The notes: generated by a model from the sequence alone, not told the origin. Positions 16,666 through 25,307 are shown, counted from the first letter of the stretch. The stretch is 64,000 nt of DNA from Flavobacterium terrigena (GCF_900108955.1 NZ_FNYA01000004.1:1-64000), one strand, 5' to 3'. Numbers and translations: made by a program.

Positions 16666-17994
16666 TTATGCAGGTACGTTTACAAATTCCATGCGTACCA
16701 AACCATCATCGTCAATTTTAGTTAGTGTAATTTCGTGTAAAGTGTTGGCTAATTCTGGGTTCCAAGGCGTTTTTACTTTTACGTAGTTTTCGGTAAAACC
16801 AGTAATGTAACCTTCTTTGTTTTCGTTTTCAAACAAAACCGTACGAGTCGTGCCAATTTGACTTTCATAATACGCTCTGCGTTTTTTCACAGAAAGGCCA
16901 CGTAACATTTTACTACGTTTACTTCGCACATTACCTGGCACTGCGCCTGGCATATTTGCGGCTTCCGTATTGTCGCGCTCACTATACGTAAACACGTGTA
17001 AATAAGAAATGTTCATTTCATTTAAATAATTGTACGTTTCTAAAAAGTGTTCGTCGGTTTCACCAGGAAATCCTACAATTACATCCACACCAATACAAGC
17101 GTGTGGCATTACTTCTTTAATTTTATTTACGCGTTCCGTATAAATTTCACGTTGGTAACGACGCTTCATTTTTCCTAAAATTTCATTGCTACCACTTTGT
17201 AATGGAATATGAAAATGCGGAACAAACGTGCGGCTTTTACTCACGAATTCTATCGTTTCGTTTTTTAGTAAATTAGGCTCAATGCTTGAAATTCTTAATC
17301 TTTCAATACCATCAACTTTGTCTAATTCTTGTACTAATTCTAAGAAAGTATGTTCGTGTTTTTTATTTCCAAATTCACCTTTACCGTAATCCCCGATGTT
17401 TACACCAGTTAACACAATTTCTTTAATGTTTTGCTCTGAAATTTCTTTGGCGTTTTTCAACACATTTTCCAAAGCATCACTTCTCGAAATCCCACGCGCT
17501 AACGGAATTGTACAATACGTACATTTATAATCGCAACCATCTTGTACTTTTAGGAAAGCACGCGTTCTGTCGCCAATAGAATAACTGCCCACATAAAAAT
17601 CGGCTTCTTCAATTTCGCAACTGTGCACTTCTCCCATATCGTTTTTCGATAGGTCGTTGATGTAATCGGTGATTTTAAATTTTTCTGTAGCACCTAAAAC
17701 CAAATCTACTCCATCAACTGCGGCTAATTCTTCTGGTTTCAGTTGGGCATAACAACCCACAGCAGCAACAAAAGCTTTGTCGTTTAGTTTCATTGCTTTT
17801 TTCACCACTTGTTTAAACTGTCTATCGGCATTTTCCGTTACCGAACACGTGTTAATCACGTAAATATCGGCTACTTCTTCAAAATCCACTCTGTCAAAAC
17901 CTTCGTCATTGAAGTTTCTGGCAATAGTAGAAGTTTCTGAAAAATTCAGTTTACAACCTAGTGTATAAAAAGCTACTTTTTTTCTATCAGACAT
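16666..17994 (-). CDS. mtaB: tRNA t6A37 methylthiotransferase MtaB
   Basis: A 442-aa radical SAM enzyme that converts t6A to ms2t6A at position 37 of ANN-decoding tRNAs. The N-terminal UPF0004 domain has its three cluster cysteines C14, C50 and C81. The radical SAM cluster is C154, C158 and C161 (CDYKCTYC), and a C-terminal TRAM domain follows ('GTTRTVLFENENKEGYITGFTENY'). The MtaB-type opening KVAFYTLGCKLNFSE separates it from MiaB and RimO. The start is preceded by a 150-nt leader that holds a dispersed hairpin repeat. Confidence 0.95.
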   Translation of the reverse strand: MSDRKKVAFYTLGCKLNFSETSTIARNFNDEGFDRVDFEEVADIYVINTCSVTENADRQFKQVVKKAMKLNDKAFVAAVGCYAQLKPEELAAVDGVDLVLGATEKFKITDYINDLSKNDMGEVHSCEIEEADFYVGSYSIGDRTRAFLKVQDGCDYKCTYCTIPLARGISRSDALENVLKNAKEISEQNIKEIVLTGVNIGDYGKGEFGNKKHEHTFLELVQELDKVDGIERLRISSIEPNLLKNETIEFVSKSRTFVPHFHIPLQSGSNEILGKMKRRYQREIYTERVNKIKEVMPHACIGVDVIVGFPGETDEHFLETYNYLNEMNISYLHVFTYSERDNTEAANMPGAVPGNVRSKRSKMLRGLSVKKRRAYYESQIGTTRTVLFENENKEGYITGFTENYVKVKTPWNPELANTLHEITLTKIDDDGLVRMEFVNVPA

Positions 17995-18007
17995 AATCGT
18001 TTTCTTT

Positions 18008-18137
18008 GGGCGTGCCCTTTCAGGTCGTGCTATCCGTTACAATCTTTTTTATTTGTGCCTTCGAGAGCACTTCGACAGGCTCAGTGTGACACCTCAGGCG
18101 ACAATTAAAAAAGGATTTCCACTCTTATCACTCACGC
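18008..18137. repeat. Dispersed hairpin element in the mtaB leader
   Basis: GGGCGTGCCC starts a segment with outer arms like CCGTTACAATCTTTTTT (18029-18045) and AAAAAAGGATTTCCAC (18107-18122), which can pair imperfectly. Inside it is CACTTCGACAGGCTCAGTG (18069-18087), itself a short imperfect hairpin. No reading frame is supported. This arrangement resembles dispersed flavobacterial intergenic hairpin elements as I remember them; that comparison was not checked. Confidence 0.45.
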
Positions 18138-18147
18138 AAATCGGTTG

Positions 18148-18178
18148 CAAAATTACGTATTTTTTATATAAGGCGCAA
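18148..18178 (-). promoter_or_regulatory. mtaB promoter
   Basis: Minus-strand TAATTTTG (18148-18155) with TTG (18176-18178) 20 nt upstream. It places the transcript start about 145 nt before mtaB, so the repeat at 18008-18137 would be transcribed as leader. Confidence 0.5.
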
Positions 18179-18182
18179 TAAT

Positions 18183-18912
18183 TTGCCACGAAGACGCTAA
18201 GGCGCGAAGATTTTGATTTTTTTATGTATTTTAGTCGATAATTTTAAAACCCATGAAAAAAGCCATATTACTTTTATTTATACTATTTTCAAATTTGGTA
18301 TTTTGTCAAAACTTACCTAAACTTCAGTTAAGAGATGCGGTAATTGAAGATACGTTAGTAAATGAAAAAATAGATAAAGACGAAATTTGTGTAATAATCA
18401 AAAGTACAGGTGGTTCATTTGCTCATGATACTTATTTCTACTTTTTTTTTAAAAGCGAGAAGAAAATAAATGCTTATATAGTAAGTACACCTAAATCATA
18501 TTTGAAAAAAAATAAAAAATTAATAACAACAATAGATAAAACGGAATTAAGTTTAGAAAATGAAAAATTACTTTTTTTAGCTTTAAACTCTAATCAAACT
18601 GCAGAATTTCTAAATTTTACCCAATCTGATTTTAAGAACATAACAAACGAAAAAGAAAGACCTTGTTTAATAAATGATGCTTCTGGTTGTTCTATGACAT
18701 TTATACAAAACGGAAAACAAAACACGTATTATTATCACGCTCCCAAATACATGCTTGAAAAATGTAATAATAAAAGCATAAATAAAGTTACTTTAGAGAA
18801 ATACATTCAGCTTTTAGATTTATGGCAAGTCAATAATCTATTTAAAGATTATTTTTTTAAAAAATACATACAAAAGTAAAATTAAACTTAGCGAATTTGT
18901 GTCTTTGTGGCA
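18183..18912. repeat. Inverted repeat pair around the secreted-protein gene
   Basis: TTGCCACGAAGACGCTAAG (about 18182-18201) faces its inverted, diverged partner at about 18884-18913 (CTTAGCGAATTTGTGTCTTT then GTGGCAAAC). The arms share TTTGCCAC-AAGAC and CGCTAAG but one has an extra 7-9 nt. They bracket the whole gene at 18253-18879. Confidence 0.6.
18253..18879 (+). CDS. Secreted protein of unknown function
   Basis: A 208-aa protein with a Sec signal peptide (residues 1-18, cleavage probably after VFC or before QN). I recognise no domain. The mature part is rich in Lys and Asn and has four cysteines after the signal region, two of them in 'CLINDASGCSM'. The C-terminal 40 residues are helical. 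It has no co-directional partner and lies between inverted repeats, so it could be a recently acquired unit, but its codon use is not obviously different from its neighbours. Confidence 0.6.
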   Translation: MKKAILLLFILFSNLVFCQNLPKLQLRDAVIEDTLVNEKIDKDEICVIIKSTGGSFAHDTYFYFFFKSEKKINAYIVSTPKSYLKKNKKLITTIDKTELSLENEKLLFLALNSNQTAEFLNFTQSDFKNITNEKERPCLINDASGCSMTFIQNGKQNTYYYHAPKYMLEKCNNKSINKVTLEKYIQLLDLWQVNNLFKDYFFKKYIQK

Positions 18913-18960
18913 AACCAAAAGCATATAGTTTTGTGCCTTTATTTTTCTTTTTAAAAAAGT

Positions 18961-18990
18961 TTGTAGGTTTAATATAAATACCTATATTTG
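18961..18990 (+). promoter_or_regulatory. rpmE2 promoter
   Basis: TTG (18961-18963), 19 nt, then TATATTTG (18983-18990): the best consensus match in the window. Transcription would start near 18997 and give a leader of about 100 nt. Confidence 0.7.
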
Positions 18991-19016
18991 CACCCTGAAA
19001 TAAAAACAAAATTAAC

Positions 19017-19058
19017 AAAAGGTTATAAGGCGTTTACACCTTTTTATTGTAAAAAGCC
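19017..19058 (+). promoter_or_regulatory. Candidate structured L31 leader with two competing stems
   Basis: Stem A pairs AAAAGGT (19017-19023) with ACCTTTT (19038-19044). Stem B pairs GGCGTTTAC (19029-19037) with GTAAAAAGCC (19049-19058). The two stems cannot form together, since stem B's 5' arm and stem A's 3' arm enclose each other's loops. This is the layout expected of an autoregulatory ribosomal-protein leader, but binding by L31 is inference. Confidence 0.4.
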
Positions 19059-19097
19059 GCGAAACAAATTATAATCATACATTTAAAGATTTACAAA

Positions 19098-19352
19098 ATG
19101 AGAAAAGGAATTCACCCAGAAAATTACAGATTAGTCGCTTTTAAAGACATGTCTAACGATGACGTATTCATCACAAAATCAACTGTTGAAACTAAAGAAA
19201 CTATCACTCACGAAGGTGTTGAGTATCCAGTTTTCAAAATGGAGATTTCTAGAACTTCTCACCCTTTTTACACAGGTAAATCTAAACTTATTGATACTGC
19301 AGGTCGTATTGATAAATTCAAAACTAAATACGCTAAATTCGATAAAAAATAA
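19098..19352 (+). CDS. rpmE2: 50S ribosomal protein L31 type B
   Basis: An 84-aa ribosomal protein of type B length. It has the 'MRKGIHPENYRLVAFKDMSNDDVFITKST' start and 'EISRTSHPFYTGKSKLIDTAGRIDKFKTKY' end typical of the family, and lacks the CxxC zinc motif of type A L31. Type B forms are zinc-independent. It has its own strong promoter, structured leader and terminator. Confidence 0.97.
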   Translation: MRKGIHPENYRLVAFKDMSNDDVFITKSTVETKETITHEGVEYPVFKMEISRTSHPFYTGKSKLIDTAGRIDKFKTKYAKFDKK

Positions 19353-19373
19353 TATCAAATTTATCTATCATAC

Positions 19374-19402
19374 AAAACCTCGAATTTATTCGGGGTTTTT
19401 TT
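19374..19402 (+). terminator. rpmE2 terminator
   Basis: AAAACCTCGAA / TTCGGGGTTTT stem with one G-T pair, loop TTTAT, then T run. Confidence 0.8.
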
Positions 19403-19481
19403 ATGCGCTAAAGGGAAGGATTTTTTTTGCATCGTCAATTTAATTATTTTACTTTTACCATTCAACTTTGAAATTCACAAA

Positions 19482-20654
19482 ATGAACTATATACTTTTTG
19501 ATGGCCCGCATCGTAACGCTTTGTTGCCATTTACTTTCACCAGACCTGTTGCCGATATTCGTGTTGGGATTTTAACCATTCGCGAAAAATGGGAAAAACA
19601 TTTGGGTTCTACCACTACGACAATCACCGAAGAATATTTGTCAGACAAATGGCCCATGGTGGAAATGGAAAACAACGTGATGATTAACGCGTCGTTTTTA
19701 CCAACGGAAATTTTGGTAGAAATGATTAAGAATTTAGAGTTAAATCAGGCGATTTTTCAAGAAGAAGAAGTCGTAGCGTTTTATGCTAAAGAAGGTGAAG
19801 AAGTCGATTTCGATTCTTTTGAAGTGATTGAGTTTACTAACGAATGTATAAAAATAGAAAACACTTGGGATATTTTCCAAAAAAATGACGTTGCTATTCG
19901 TGAAGATTTCGAATTGCTAACAGAAGATAGATATTCGCAACCGATTCCTAAATCGGTTAACGTAATTGCTCCAGAAAATATTTTTATAGAAGAAGGTGCT
20001 AAATTAGAATTCGTAACCTTAAACGCAGCAACAGGACCGATTTACATTGGTAAAAATGCTGAAATCATGGAAGGTTCTGTGATTCGTGGACCTTTTGCTT
20101 TGTGCGAATCGGGAAGAGTGAAACTGGCAACTAAAGTATATGGCGCAACTACGGTTGGACCACATTCAGTAATTGGTGGTGAAGTGAACAATTCGGTTTT
20201 ATTTGGCTATTCAAATAAAGGGCATGATGGATTTTTAGGAAATGCCGTTTTAGGAGAATGGTGTAATATTGGTGCAGATAGTAACAATAGTAACCTGAAA
20301 AACAACTACGAAGAAGTGAAATTGTGGAGCTACGAAACGGAAAATTTCGCTAAAACGGGCTTACAATTTTGTGGTTTAATGATGGGAGATCACAGTAAAT
20401 GTGGTATCAACACGATGTTTAACACGGGAACAGTAGTTGGAGTTAGTACCAACATTTTTGGCGCTGGATTTCCAAGAAATTTCGTTCCAAGTTTCAGTTG
20501 GGGTGGCGCTTCTGGATTTACAACATATGTAACCAAAAAAGCTTTTGATACGGCTAAAATTGTAATGGCGAGAAGAAATGTAGAATTTTCGGAAGAAGAT
20601 GCTAAAATTTTAGAGCATGTTTTTGAAGAGACTAAAAAATATAGAAAAGAGTAA
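19482..20654 (+). CDS. GlmU-like sugar-1-phosphate nucleotidylyltransferase/acetyltransferase
   Basis: A 390-aa protein of the Bacteroidota GlmU-like family, proposed to act in UDP-GlcNAc synthesis. The N-terminal part opens MNYILFDGPHRNALLPFTFTRPVADIRVG, a diverged nucleotidyltransferase start without the classic GGxGTRL loop. From about residue 160 it forms a left-handed beta helix of hexapeptide repeats ('IFIEEGAKLEFVTLNAATGPIYIGKNAEIMEGSVIRGP'), the trimeric acyltransferase fold. The degenerate nucleotide loop means activity of the first domain is less certain. Confidence 0.85.
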   Translation: MNYILFDGPHRNALLPFTFTRPVADIRVGILTIREKWEKHLGSTTTTITEEYLSDKWPMVEMENNVMINASFLPTEILVEMIKNLELNQAIFQEEEVVAFYAKEGEEVDFDSFEVIEFTNECIKIENTWDIFQKNDVAIREDFELLTEDRYSQPIPKSVNVIAPENIFIEEGAKLEFVTLNAATGPIYIGKNAEIMEGSVIRGPFALCESGRVKLATKVYGATTVGPHSVIGGEVNNSVLFGYSNKGHDGFLGNAVLGEWCNIGADSNNSNLKNNYEEVKLWSYETENFAKTGLQFCGLMMGDHSKCGINTMFNTGTVVGVSTNIFGAGFPRNFVPSFSWGGASGFTTYVTKKAFDTAKIVMARRNVEFSEEDAKILEHVFEETKKYRKE

Positions 20655-20668
20655 GCACTTTTTAATTT

Positions 20669-20725
20669 AACATATAAGTCATATAAGTTTTTAAAATAAA
20701 TAGAAACTTATATGACTTATATGTT
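20669..20725. terminator. Bidirectional terminator with 22-bp perfect stem
   Basis: AACATATAAGTCATATAAG + TTT (20669-20690) pairs exactly with 20704-20725 around a 13-nt loop, between the convergent GlmU-like and START genes. Confidence 0.8.
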
Positions 20726-20733
20726 TTAAGAAA

Positions 20734-21171
20734 TTAGTTTTCGCTTAAGTTTTTCACCAATTCAATGGCTTTTGGCATATGGTCATTGAAAAACCCAACA
20801 TAATTCTCTAAAGTGTCCACTTTTACGGTTAGTTTCGTTTGGTTGTTTGCTTCTTTTAATTCGTAAATTTCTTTAGAATTTGACCATAATTTGGTTTCTT
20901 CATCTAAAGGCATTTCTTTCAAATCCATAATGTTTCCAATGTGTCTGAACGACATCAATTCATTATCAATTTTCTTCTCAATTACGCTATACATTCCATT
21001 TCCATTTGGATCTAAAAAATGTACGGAATCGCCTTCATTCCAGTTGCTCACTGCGTATGAACCTTCACAAAAAGCGGTTGTCCATTTTCTGTAAGTGACA
21101 TCATCCCATAAAACGTTCCAAACCTTTGAAGCTGGTGCGTTGATATCTACTGTAAATTGTAGTGTTGTCAT
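20734..21171 (-). CDS. START/SRPBCC-fold protein (second copy)
   Basis: A 145-aa soluble protein of the SRPBCC ligand-binding superfamily. It begins with the typical 'FTVDINAPASKVWNVLWD' strand-helix and ends in a long C-terminal helix. Ligand unknown. The ATG at 21171 lies one base after the stop of the upstream SRPBCC gene, and was preferred to a TTG further upstream. It is the last gene of a three-gene unit with the AHSA1-like protein and the DUF1801 protein. Confidence 0.8.
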   Translation of the reverse strand: MTTLQFTVDINAPASKVWNVLWDDVTYRKWTTAFCEGSYAVSNWNEGDSVHFLDPNGNGMYSVIEKKIDNELMSFRHIGNIMDLKEMPLDEETKLWSNSKEIYELKEANNQTKLTVKVDTLENYVGFFNDHMPKAIELVKNLSEN

Positions 21172-21172
21172 T

Positions 21173-21580
21173 TTAATTTGATTCAATATATTTTTTGAAA
21201 TTATCCAAAATCATTTGCCAACCAGTTTGTTGCATTTCTTCTGAATTTACTTTTTCAGGATCAAATTTTTCAATCAATTCGATACCTTCTTCAGTTTCTT
21301 GGAATGTGACGAATATTTTTCTATCATCTGCTAAAATGTAGCTTATTTTTGCAAATTCTTCTATTTCGGTATAAATTCCGCTAAAATCGAAGCTCATTTC
21401 ACCGTTTTTAGCTGCCATTGTGTAGGTAAAAGATTTTCCTACTTCTAAATTGTTTTCTGCTTTCGGACAATGCCAATCTTCGCCAGCGTGATTCCAATTC
21501 ATTACGTGTTTCGGATTGGTAAAATAGTCCCAAACTTGGGCTAATGTCTTGTTTTTGATTACTGTGCTAACTGTTATCAT
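21173..21580 (-). CDS. START/SRPBCC-fold protein, AHSA1-like
   Basis: A 135-aa AHSA1-type SRPBCC protein: 'VSTVIKNKTLAQVWDYFTNPKHVMNWNHAGEDWHCPKAENNLEVGKSFTYTM' is the usual N-terminal half with the W-N pair of that subfamily, and the protein ends in the 'GWQMILDNFKKYIES' helix. No catalytic residues are expected; members bind small hydrophobic ligands or act as co-chaperone-like folds. Its start overlaps the upstream stop by four bases. Confidence 0.85.
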   Translation of the reverse strand: MITVSTVIKNKTLAQVWDYFTNPKHVMNWNHAGEDWHCPKAENNLEVGKSFTYTMAAKNGEMSFDFSGIYTEIEEFAKISYILADDRKIFVTFQETEEGIELIEKFDPEKVNSEEMQQTGWQMILDNFKKYIESN

Positions 21581-21957
21581 TTCTTCTTATTTTTTATAAT
21601 AGATAGTTTTAGGTTTTCTTCGACTCTAAATTTAGTAATTTTTTCAATTAAATCGTACGGAATCGGTTCAGACAATTGGAATTGAATTGTTCCTTTTGAA
21701 AAGTTATAGTTGGTTAATTCGTCTTTAAAATGTTCCACACCAGAAGCACCAGGATAAAATCCAATGTGATTTTTAAAGTTAGCAAAATGTACCAAATTAC
21801 CATGAAGTTTGAATGTCGGAATTGCATAACTAATTGTTTCCGTGGCTTCGGGAGCTACTTTTTTGATGGTTGCTCGAACTTTTTCAAAAAGCACAGCAAT
21901 TTCTGCTGGTTGAATAGCAATGTATTCGTCTATGGTTTTAAAATCATTTTTAATCAT
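21577..21957 (-). CDS. DUF1801 (YdhG/frataxin-like fold) protein
   Basis: A 126-aa protein with the DUF1801 core: 'TIDEYIAIQPAEIAVLFEKVRATIKKVAPEATETISYAIPTFKLHGNLVHFANFKNHIGFYPG'. The fold resembles the Bacillus iron chaperone Fra/YdhG, but function in other bacteria is unproven. It leads the operon with two START-fold proteins, a grouping frequent in soil bacteria with small stress-linked cytosolic proteins. Confidence 0.85.
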   Translation of the reverse strand: MIKNDFKTIDEYIAIQPAEIAVLFEKVRATIKKVAPEATETISYAIPTFKLHGNLVHFANFKNHIGFYPGASGVEHFKDELTNYNFSKGTIQFQLSEPIPYDLIEKITKFRVEENLKLSIIKNKKK

Positions 21958-21991
21958 CCTTTCTAATTTCTAAAAATCTAAAATATCTAAA

Positions 21992-23557
21992 CTAAGAACT
22001 ACAACTCAACATCGAACTTCCAATTTTTTGTCGCGCCCAATCGGGTCTTTTGGCGAACCATTTTTCAAAATCGGGTTGTTCATCGTACGGATTTAAAAGT
22101 AGAGTATACAATTCGTCAATTAAAGAATAATTTTCTTTTTCGGCTAATTCAATCGCCATTTGCGCCATATAATTTCGTAGAACGTATTTCGGATTTACTG
22201 AGTTTAATTGCAATTTTCGTTCATCATCTGAAGTTGTTTCTTCTTTTAAAATCGTCAAATATTGAGCAAACCAAAAATGCCAAGTTTCTAAAATAATTCC
22301 AGTGACTTCTTCAGATTTATAAAAAGAAAAGTTGATTTTCGAAACACAATCTTCAACGGAATCTTCTTTATTGATTTGATTCAAATTTCTGAAAAATATC
22401 GTAAAATCGGTTTCGGTTTGTTCTAAATTGTAGAGTAATTGCTGAATTAACTTATCGTTTTCTTCATTTTTAGAGGTAATTCCGAGTTTTTTCAACATCA
22501 TTTCCGAAAAGTCTTCGTCGTATTTTTTTGCGAAATTATTTAGAATCGTTTCTAAAGGTTCAGCTTCTTCCACTAACGGATATAAGGCATTTGCCAATTG
22601 GTATAAGTTCCACAATGCAATATTGGCTTGGTTTCCAAAACGGTATCTTTTGCCTTCTGCATCTGTGGTATTTGGAGTCCAATTCGGATTGTAATCTTCT
22701 AGCCAACCGTAAGGTCCGTAATCAATTGTAATCCCGTGAATGCTCATGTTATCGGTATTCATTACACCATGAACAAAACCTACACGTTGCCAATGCACAA
22801 TCATTTCTCGTGTTTTTTCGGCAACAGAGTTAAAGAATTCGATATATTTTTCTTTTCCTTCAAGTTGAATTTCAGTATAATAATTCGAAATCGTATAATC
22901 AGCTAGTAACTTTAAATTCTCAATATCATTTTGAGACGAAAACAATTCGAAACTTCCAAAACGAATAAAACTTGGTGCTATTCGGCATACAATCGCACCT
23001 TTTTCCATGGCTGGATTTCCGTTGTACATCACATCTCGTAAGACTTCGTCACCAGTTGAAACTAGAGATAAAGATCGGGTAGTGGGAACGCCTAAATTAA
23101 ACATCGCTTCGCTACATAAATGTTCACGAATAGAAGAACGCAAAACCGCTAAACCATCGGCACGACGTGAATAGGGTGTAGCGCCAGCGCCTTTTAATTG
23201 TAAGGTAAAAATTTGATTGTTGTTTTCAATTTCTCCTAAAACGATGGCTCTTCCATCGCCTAATTGTCCAGCCCAATTTCCAAATTGATGTCCGGCATAA
23301 TTCATGGCGAAAGGTTTTGCATTGGAAACAATTTCTGCTCCAGAGACTAATTTTAAAAAGGTTTCTGATTGTACGAATTCATCTGAAAAACCTATTAAAT
23401 TCTGTACTTCTTTAGAAATATGAATCAGTTTTGGTTGACTCGGAATTTTTGGTGTTACGAATGAGAATGCGGCTTTCGGAACTTGACGTGTGTAATTTTC
23501 TTCAATAGTATCTGAAGGTAAATTAGTGGTGAATTTATGTAGAAATTGAATAGACAT
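21992..23557 (-). CDS. selO: Protein adenylyltransferase SelO (YdiU/UPF0061)
   Basis: A 521-aa pseudokinase-fold enzyme that transfers AMP to protein hydroxyl groups and is linked to redox stress. Family blocks are 'YAGHQFGNWAGQLGDGRAIVLGE', 'LQLKGAGATPYSRRADGLAVLRSSIREHLCSEAMFNLGVPTTRSLSLV' and the catalytic 'GFVHGVMNTDNMSIHGITIDYGPYG'. It ends SMLSCSS, with Cys in the place where some eukaryotic homologues have selenocysteine. The ATG at 23557 was preferred to a TTG at 23578 that lies in the -7 box. Confidence 0.95.
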   Translation of the reverse strand: MSIQFLHKFTTNLPSDTIEENYTRQVPKAAFSFVTPKIPSQPKLIHISKEVQNLIGFSDEFVQSETFLKLVSGAEIVSNAKPFAMNYAGHQFGNWAGQLGDGRAIVLGEIENNNQIFTLQLKGAGATPYSRRADGLAVLRSSIREHLCSEAMFNLGVPTTRSLSLVSTGDEVLRDVMYNGNPAMEKGAIVCRIAPSFIRFGSFELFSSQNDIENLKLLADYTISNYYTEIQLEGKEKYIEFFNSVAEKTREMIVHWQRVGFVHGVMNTDNMSIHGITIDYGPYGWLEDYNPNWTPNTTDAEGKRYRFGNQANIALWNLYQLANALYPLVEEAEPLETILNNFAKKYDEDFSEMMLKKLGITSKNEENDKLIQQLLYNLEQTETDFTIFFRNLNQINKEDSVEDCVSKINFSFYKSEEVTGIILETWHFWFAQYLTILKEETTSDDERKLQLNSVNPKYVLRNYMAQMAIELAEKENYSLIDELYTLLLNPYDEQPDFEKWFAKRPDWARQKIGSSMLSCSS

Positions 23558-23575
23558 AGTTGTAAAATTGTCTAT

Positions 23576-23607
23576 CAAAAGTACTTATAAATTTTCAACT
23601 ATTTCAA
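23576..23607 (-). promoter_or_regulatory. selO promoter
   Basis: Minus-strand TACTTTTG (23576-23583) with TTG (23605-23607) 21 nt upstream. Confidence 0.55.
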
Positions 23608-23660
23608 TGATTGCTATAGTTTTAAGAATTATTTAGAGTTTTGTTTTAATTCTAATTGTT

Positions 23661-24032
23661 CTATTTAGCAATCAGAAAAAAGCGTTTTACTCTTAATACT
23701 AATTCTACTGGATTAAATGGTTTTGCAATTAAATCATCAGCACCTAATTTAAAGGCTTCAATAACCGTTAAGTCTTCTTTTCCTAAAGATGAAATAATAA
23801 TAACAGGAACGTCAGGAAAATTAGCTTTAGAGTACGAAGTAATTTCTAAGCCTGATTTGTACGGAAGCATAATGTCGGTAATAATTAAATCGGGTAGAAA
23901 AGAATTGATTTTTTCCAAACCAATTAAACCATCTTCAGCAAATTCAATTTCATAACCTTCTTTTTTCAATAAGAATTCGATTATGTTTTTGATGATCTTA
24001 TCATCTTCAATAATTAATATTTTGTTATTCAT
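23661..24032 (-). CDS. Single-domain response regulator
   Basis: A 123-aa stand-alone receiver. The acidic pair EDD (residues 9-11), phospho-acceptor Asp in IITDIMLPYKSG (about residue 53), Ser in IIISSLG and Lys in IAKPFNP are all present. There is no output domain, so it would act by protein contact. It ends a four-gene minus-strand unit with polysaccharide-type genes and follows the barrel gene by 21 bases. Confidence 0.88.
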   Translation of the reverse strand: MNNKILIIEDDKIIKNIIEFLLKKEGYEIEFAEDGLIGLEKINSFLPDLIITDIMLPYKSGLEITSYSKANFPDVPVIIISSLGKEDLTVIEAFKLGADDLIAKPFNPVELVLRVKRFFLIAK

Positions 24033-24053
24033 TTAGTAGGGGGTTGTTTGATT

Positions 24054-25307
24054 TTAAAATAAGTATGTCAAATCAATGGAAATGTTGTATTCGTTTTGAA
24101 ATTTTTCTGGATAATATTCTTGATTGTTGAAGCTTGAATTTACTCCAATTATGTATTTTTTCGCGAAAAGTTTACTGTAACCTGCACCAAATCGGAAAGA
24201 AGTTAAAGCAACTCTATCTTGAAACTGTGTTAGCGTTTGTCTTTCATCGGGAGAAGTTCCGTAACCTAAGTTAAATGAAAAATAGTCGTATTTTGTGTTG
24301 TAATAATGTCTGAAAGTGGATGAAAACGAAGGATATAATTTTGGTTCATTTATTAAGAATGAAGTTCTGAAATTGATCCAATTGTTTTTGAAATATTTCC
24401 CTAAAGCCAATATTCCAGAGCTTAATTTTATGTCTTGTTGTTGGTTGTATCGGTAACCAATTTCTGTTTCAAACCCTTTTCCTAGCGTTAAATAATAAGA
24501 GTATAAAAATCGGAATTCTGGAAACACTTTTCCTTCGCTAAAGCCTATATTTGCAAATGAATAGCTTTTTTTCGTAGTTTTAAAATACGATTCTATTTCA
24601 TAAAAATAACCGAAATTAGCACTAGCGCCGTTGATTCTTCTATCGATATAACTAATTCTTCCGCCAATTGAAGCTTTGTTGAATTGTTTCATGTAATTTA
24701 CACTGCTCAAATGCCACGGCCCGTAGTTGTCTCGACTGAATGAAGTATAACTATAATTCGCACCAATTCTATTTGATTTCATGTTACTTTTTACTTCTCG
24801 AAGTTGGTTAGTAAACATTACATTTTCTGGATATTTCGCAGTTAAAAACTCCAAATATTCCAAACTTTTTTTAGGATTTTCTTCGCTATTTATAATTTGA
24901 AGTTTTACTAAGTAAAACTCTTTTTCTTCAGGATAAATCGCAATTCCTTTGTTGATAGTTGCTAAAGCTGCTTCGTTATTCTTCCCATCTAATTCAGTCT
25001 TACTCAAAAACACAAATGCTTCTTTGTATTTTGGATTGGCATCAATAACGTGTTGAAAGTAATATTTAGCACTGTCAATGTTTTGTTCATTTTTATGAAT
25101 TCTTCCTAAAGCCATATGAAAATCTAAATAATCTGGCGCTACTTTTAAACATTGATGTGCTATTTTTTTAGCTTTAAAATACTCTTTTGTATCAGATTTT
25201 ATAATATTGTTTGTCACTACCAATAAACTATCTGTGTTGATTTTTTGAGCAAAAACAGAGTTGCAAACGCCTACAAAAAATAATAAAAATTTAAGTTTCA
25301 TACTCAT
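24054..25307 (-). CDS. TPR protein with YaiO-type outer-membrane beta-barrel
   Basis: A 417-aa exported protein: signal peptide (residues 1-20, cut near VFAQ), three to four TPR-like repeats to about residue 170, and a C-terminal 16-strand-type barrel region rich in alternating aromatics and ending in the strand 'EYNISIDLTYLF', typical for outer-membrane insertion. The combination of periplasmic TPRs and a barrel recalls PgaA, the PNAG exporter, and E. coli YaiO next to YaiP. Its start overlaps the glycosyltransferase stop by one base (TAATG). Confidence 0.82.
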   Translation of the reverse strand: MSMKLKFLLFFVGVCNSVFAQKINTDSLLVVTNNIIKSDTKEYFKAKKIAHQCLKVAPDYLDFHMALGRIHKNEQNIDSAKYYFQHVIDANPKYKEAFVFLSKTELDGKNNEAALATINKGIAIYPEEKEFYLVKLQIINSEENPKKSLEYLEFLTAKYPENVMFTNQLREVKSNMKSNRIGANYSYTSFSRDNYGPWHLSSVNYMKQFNKASIGGRISYIDRRINGASANFGYFYEIESYFKTTKKSYSFANIGFSEGKVFPEFRFLYSYYLTLGKGFETEIGYRYNQQQDIKLSSGILALGKYFKNNWINFRTSFLINEPKLYPSFSSTFRHYYNTKYDYFSFNLGYGTSPDERQTLTQFQDRVALTSFRFGAGYSKLFAKKYIIGVNSSFNNQEYYPEKFQNEYNISIDLTYLF

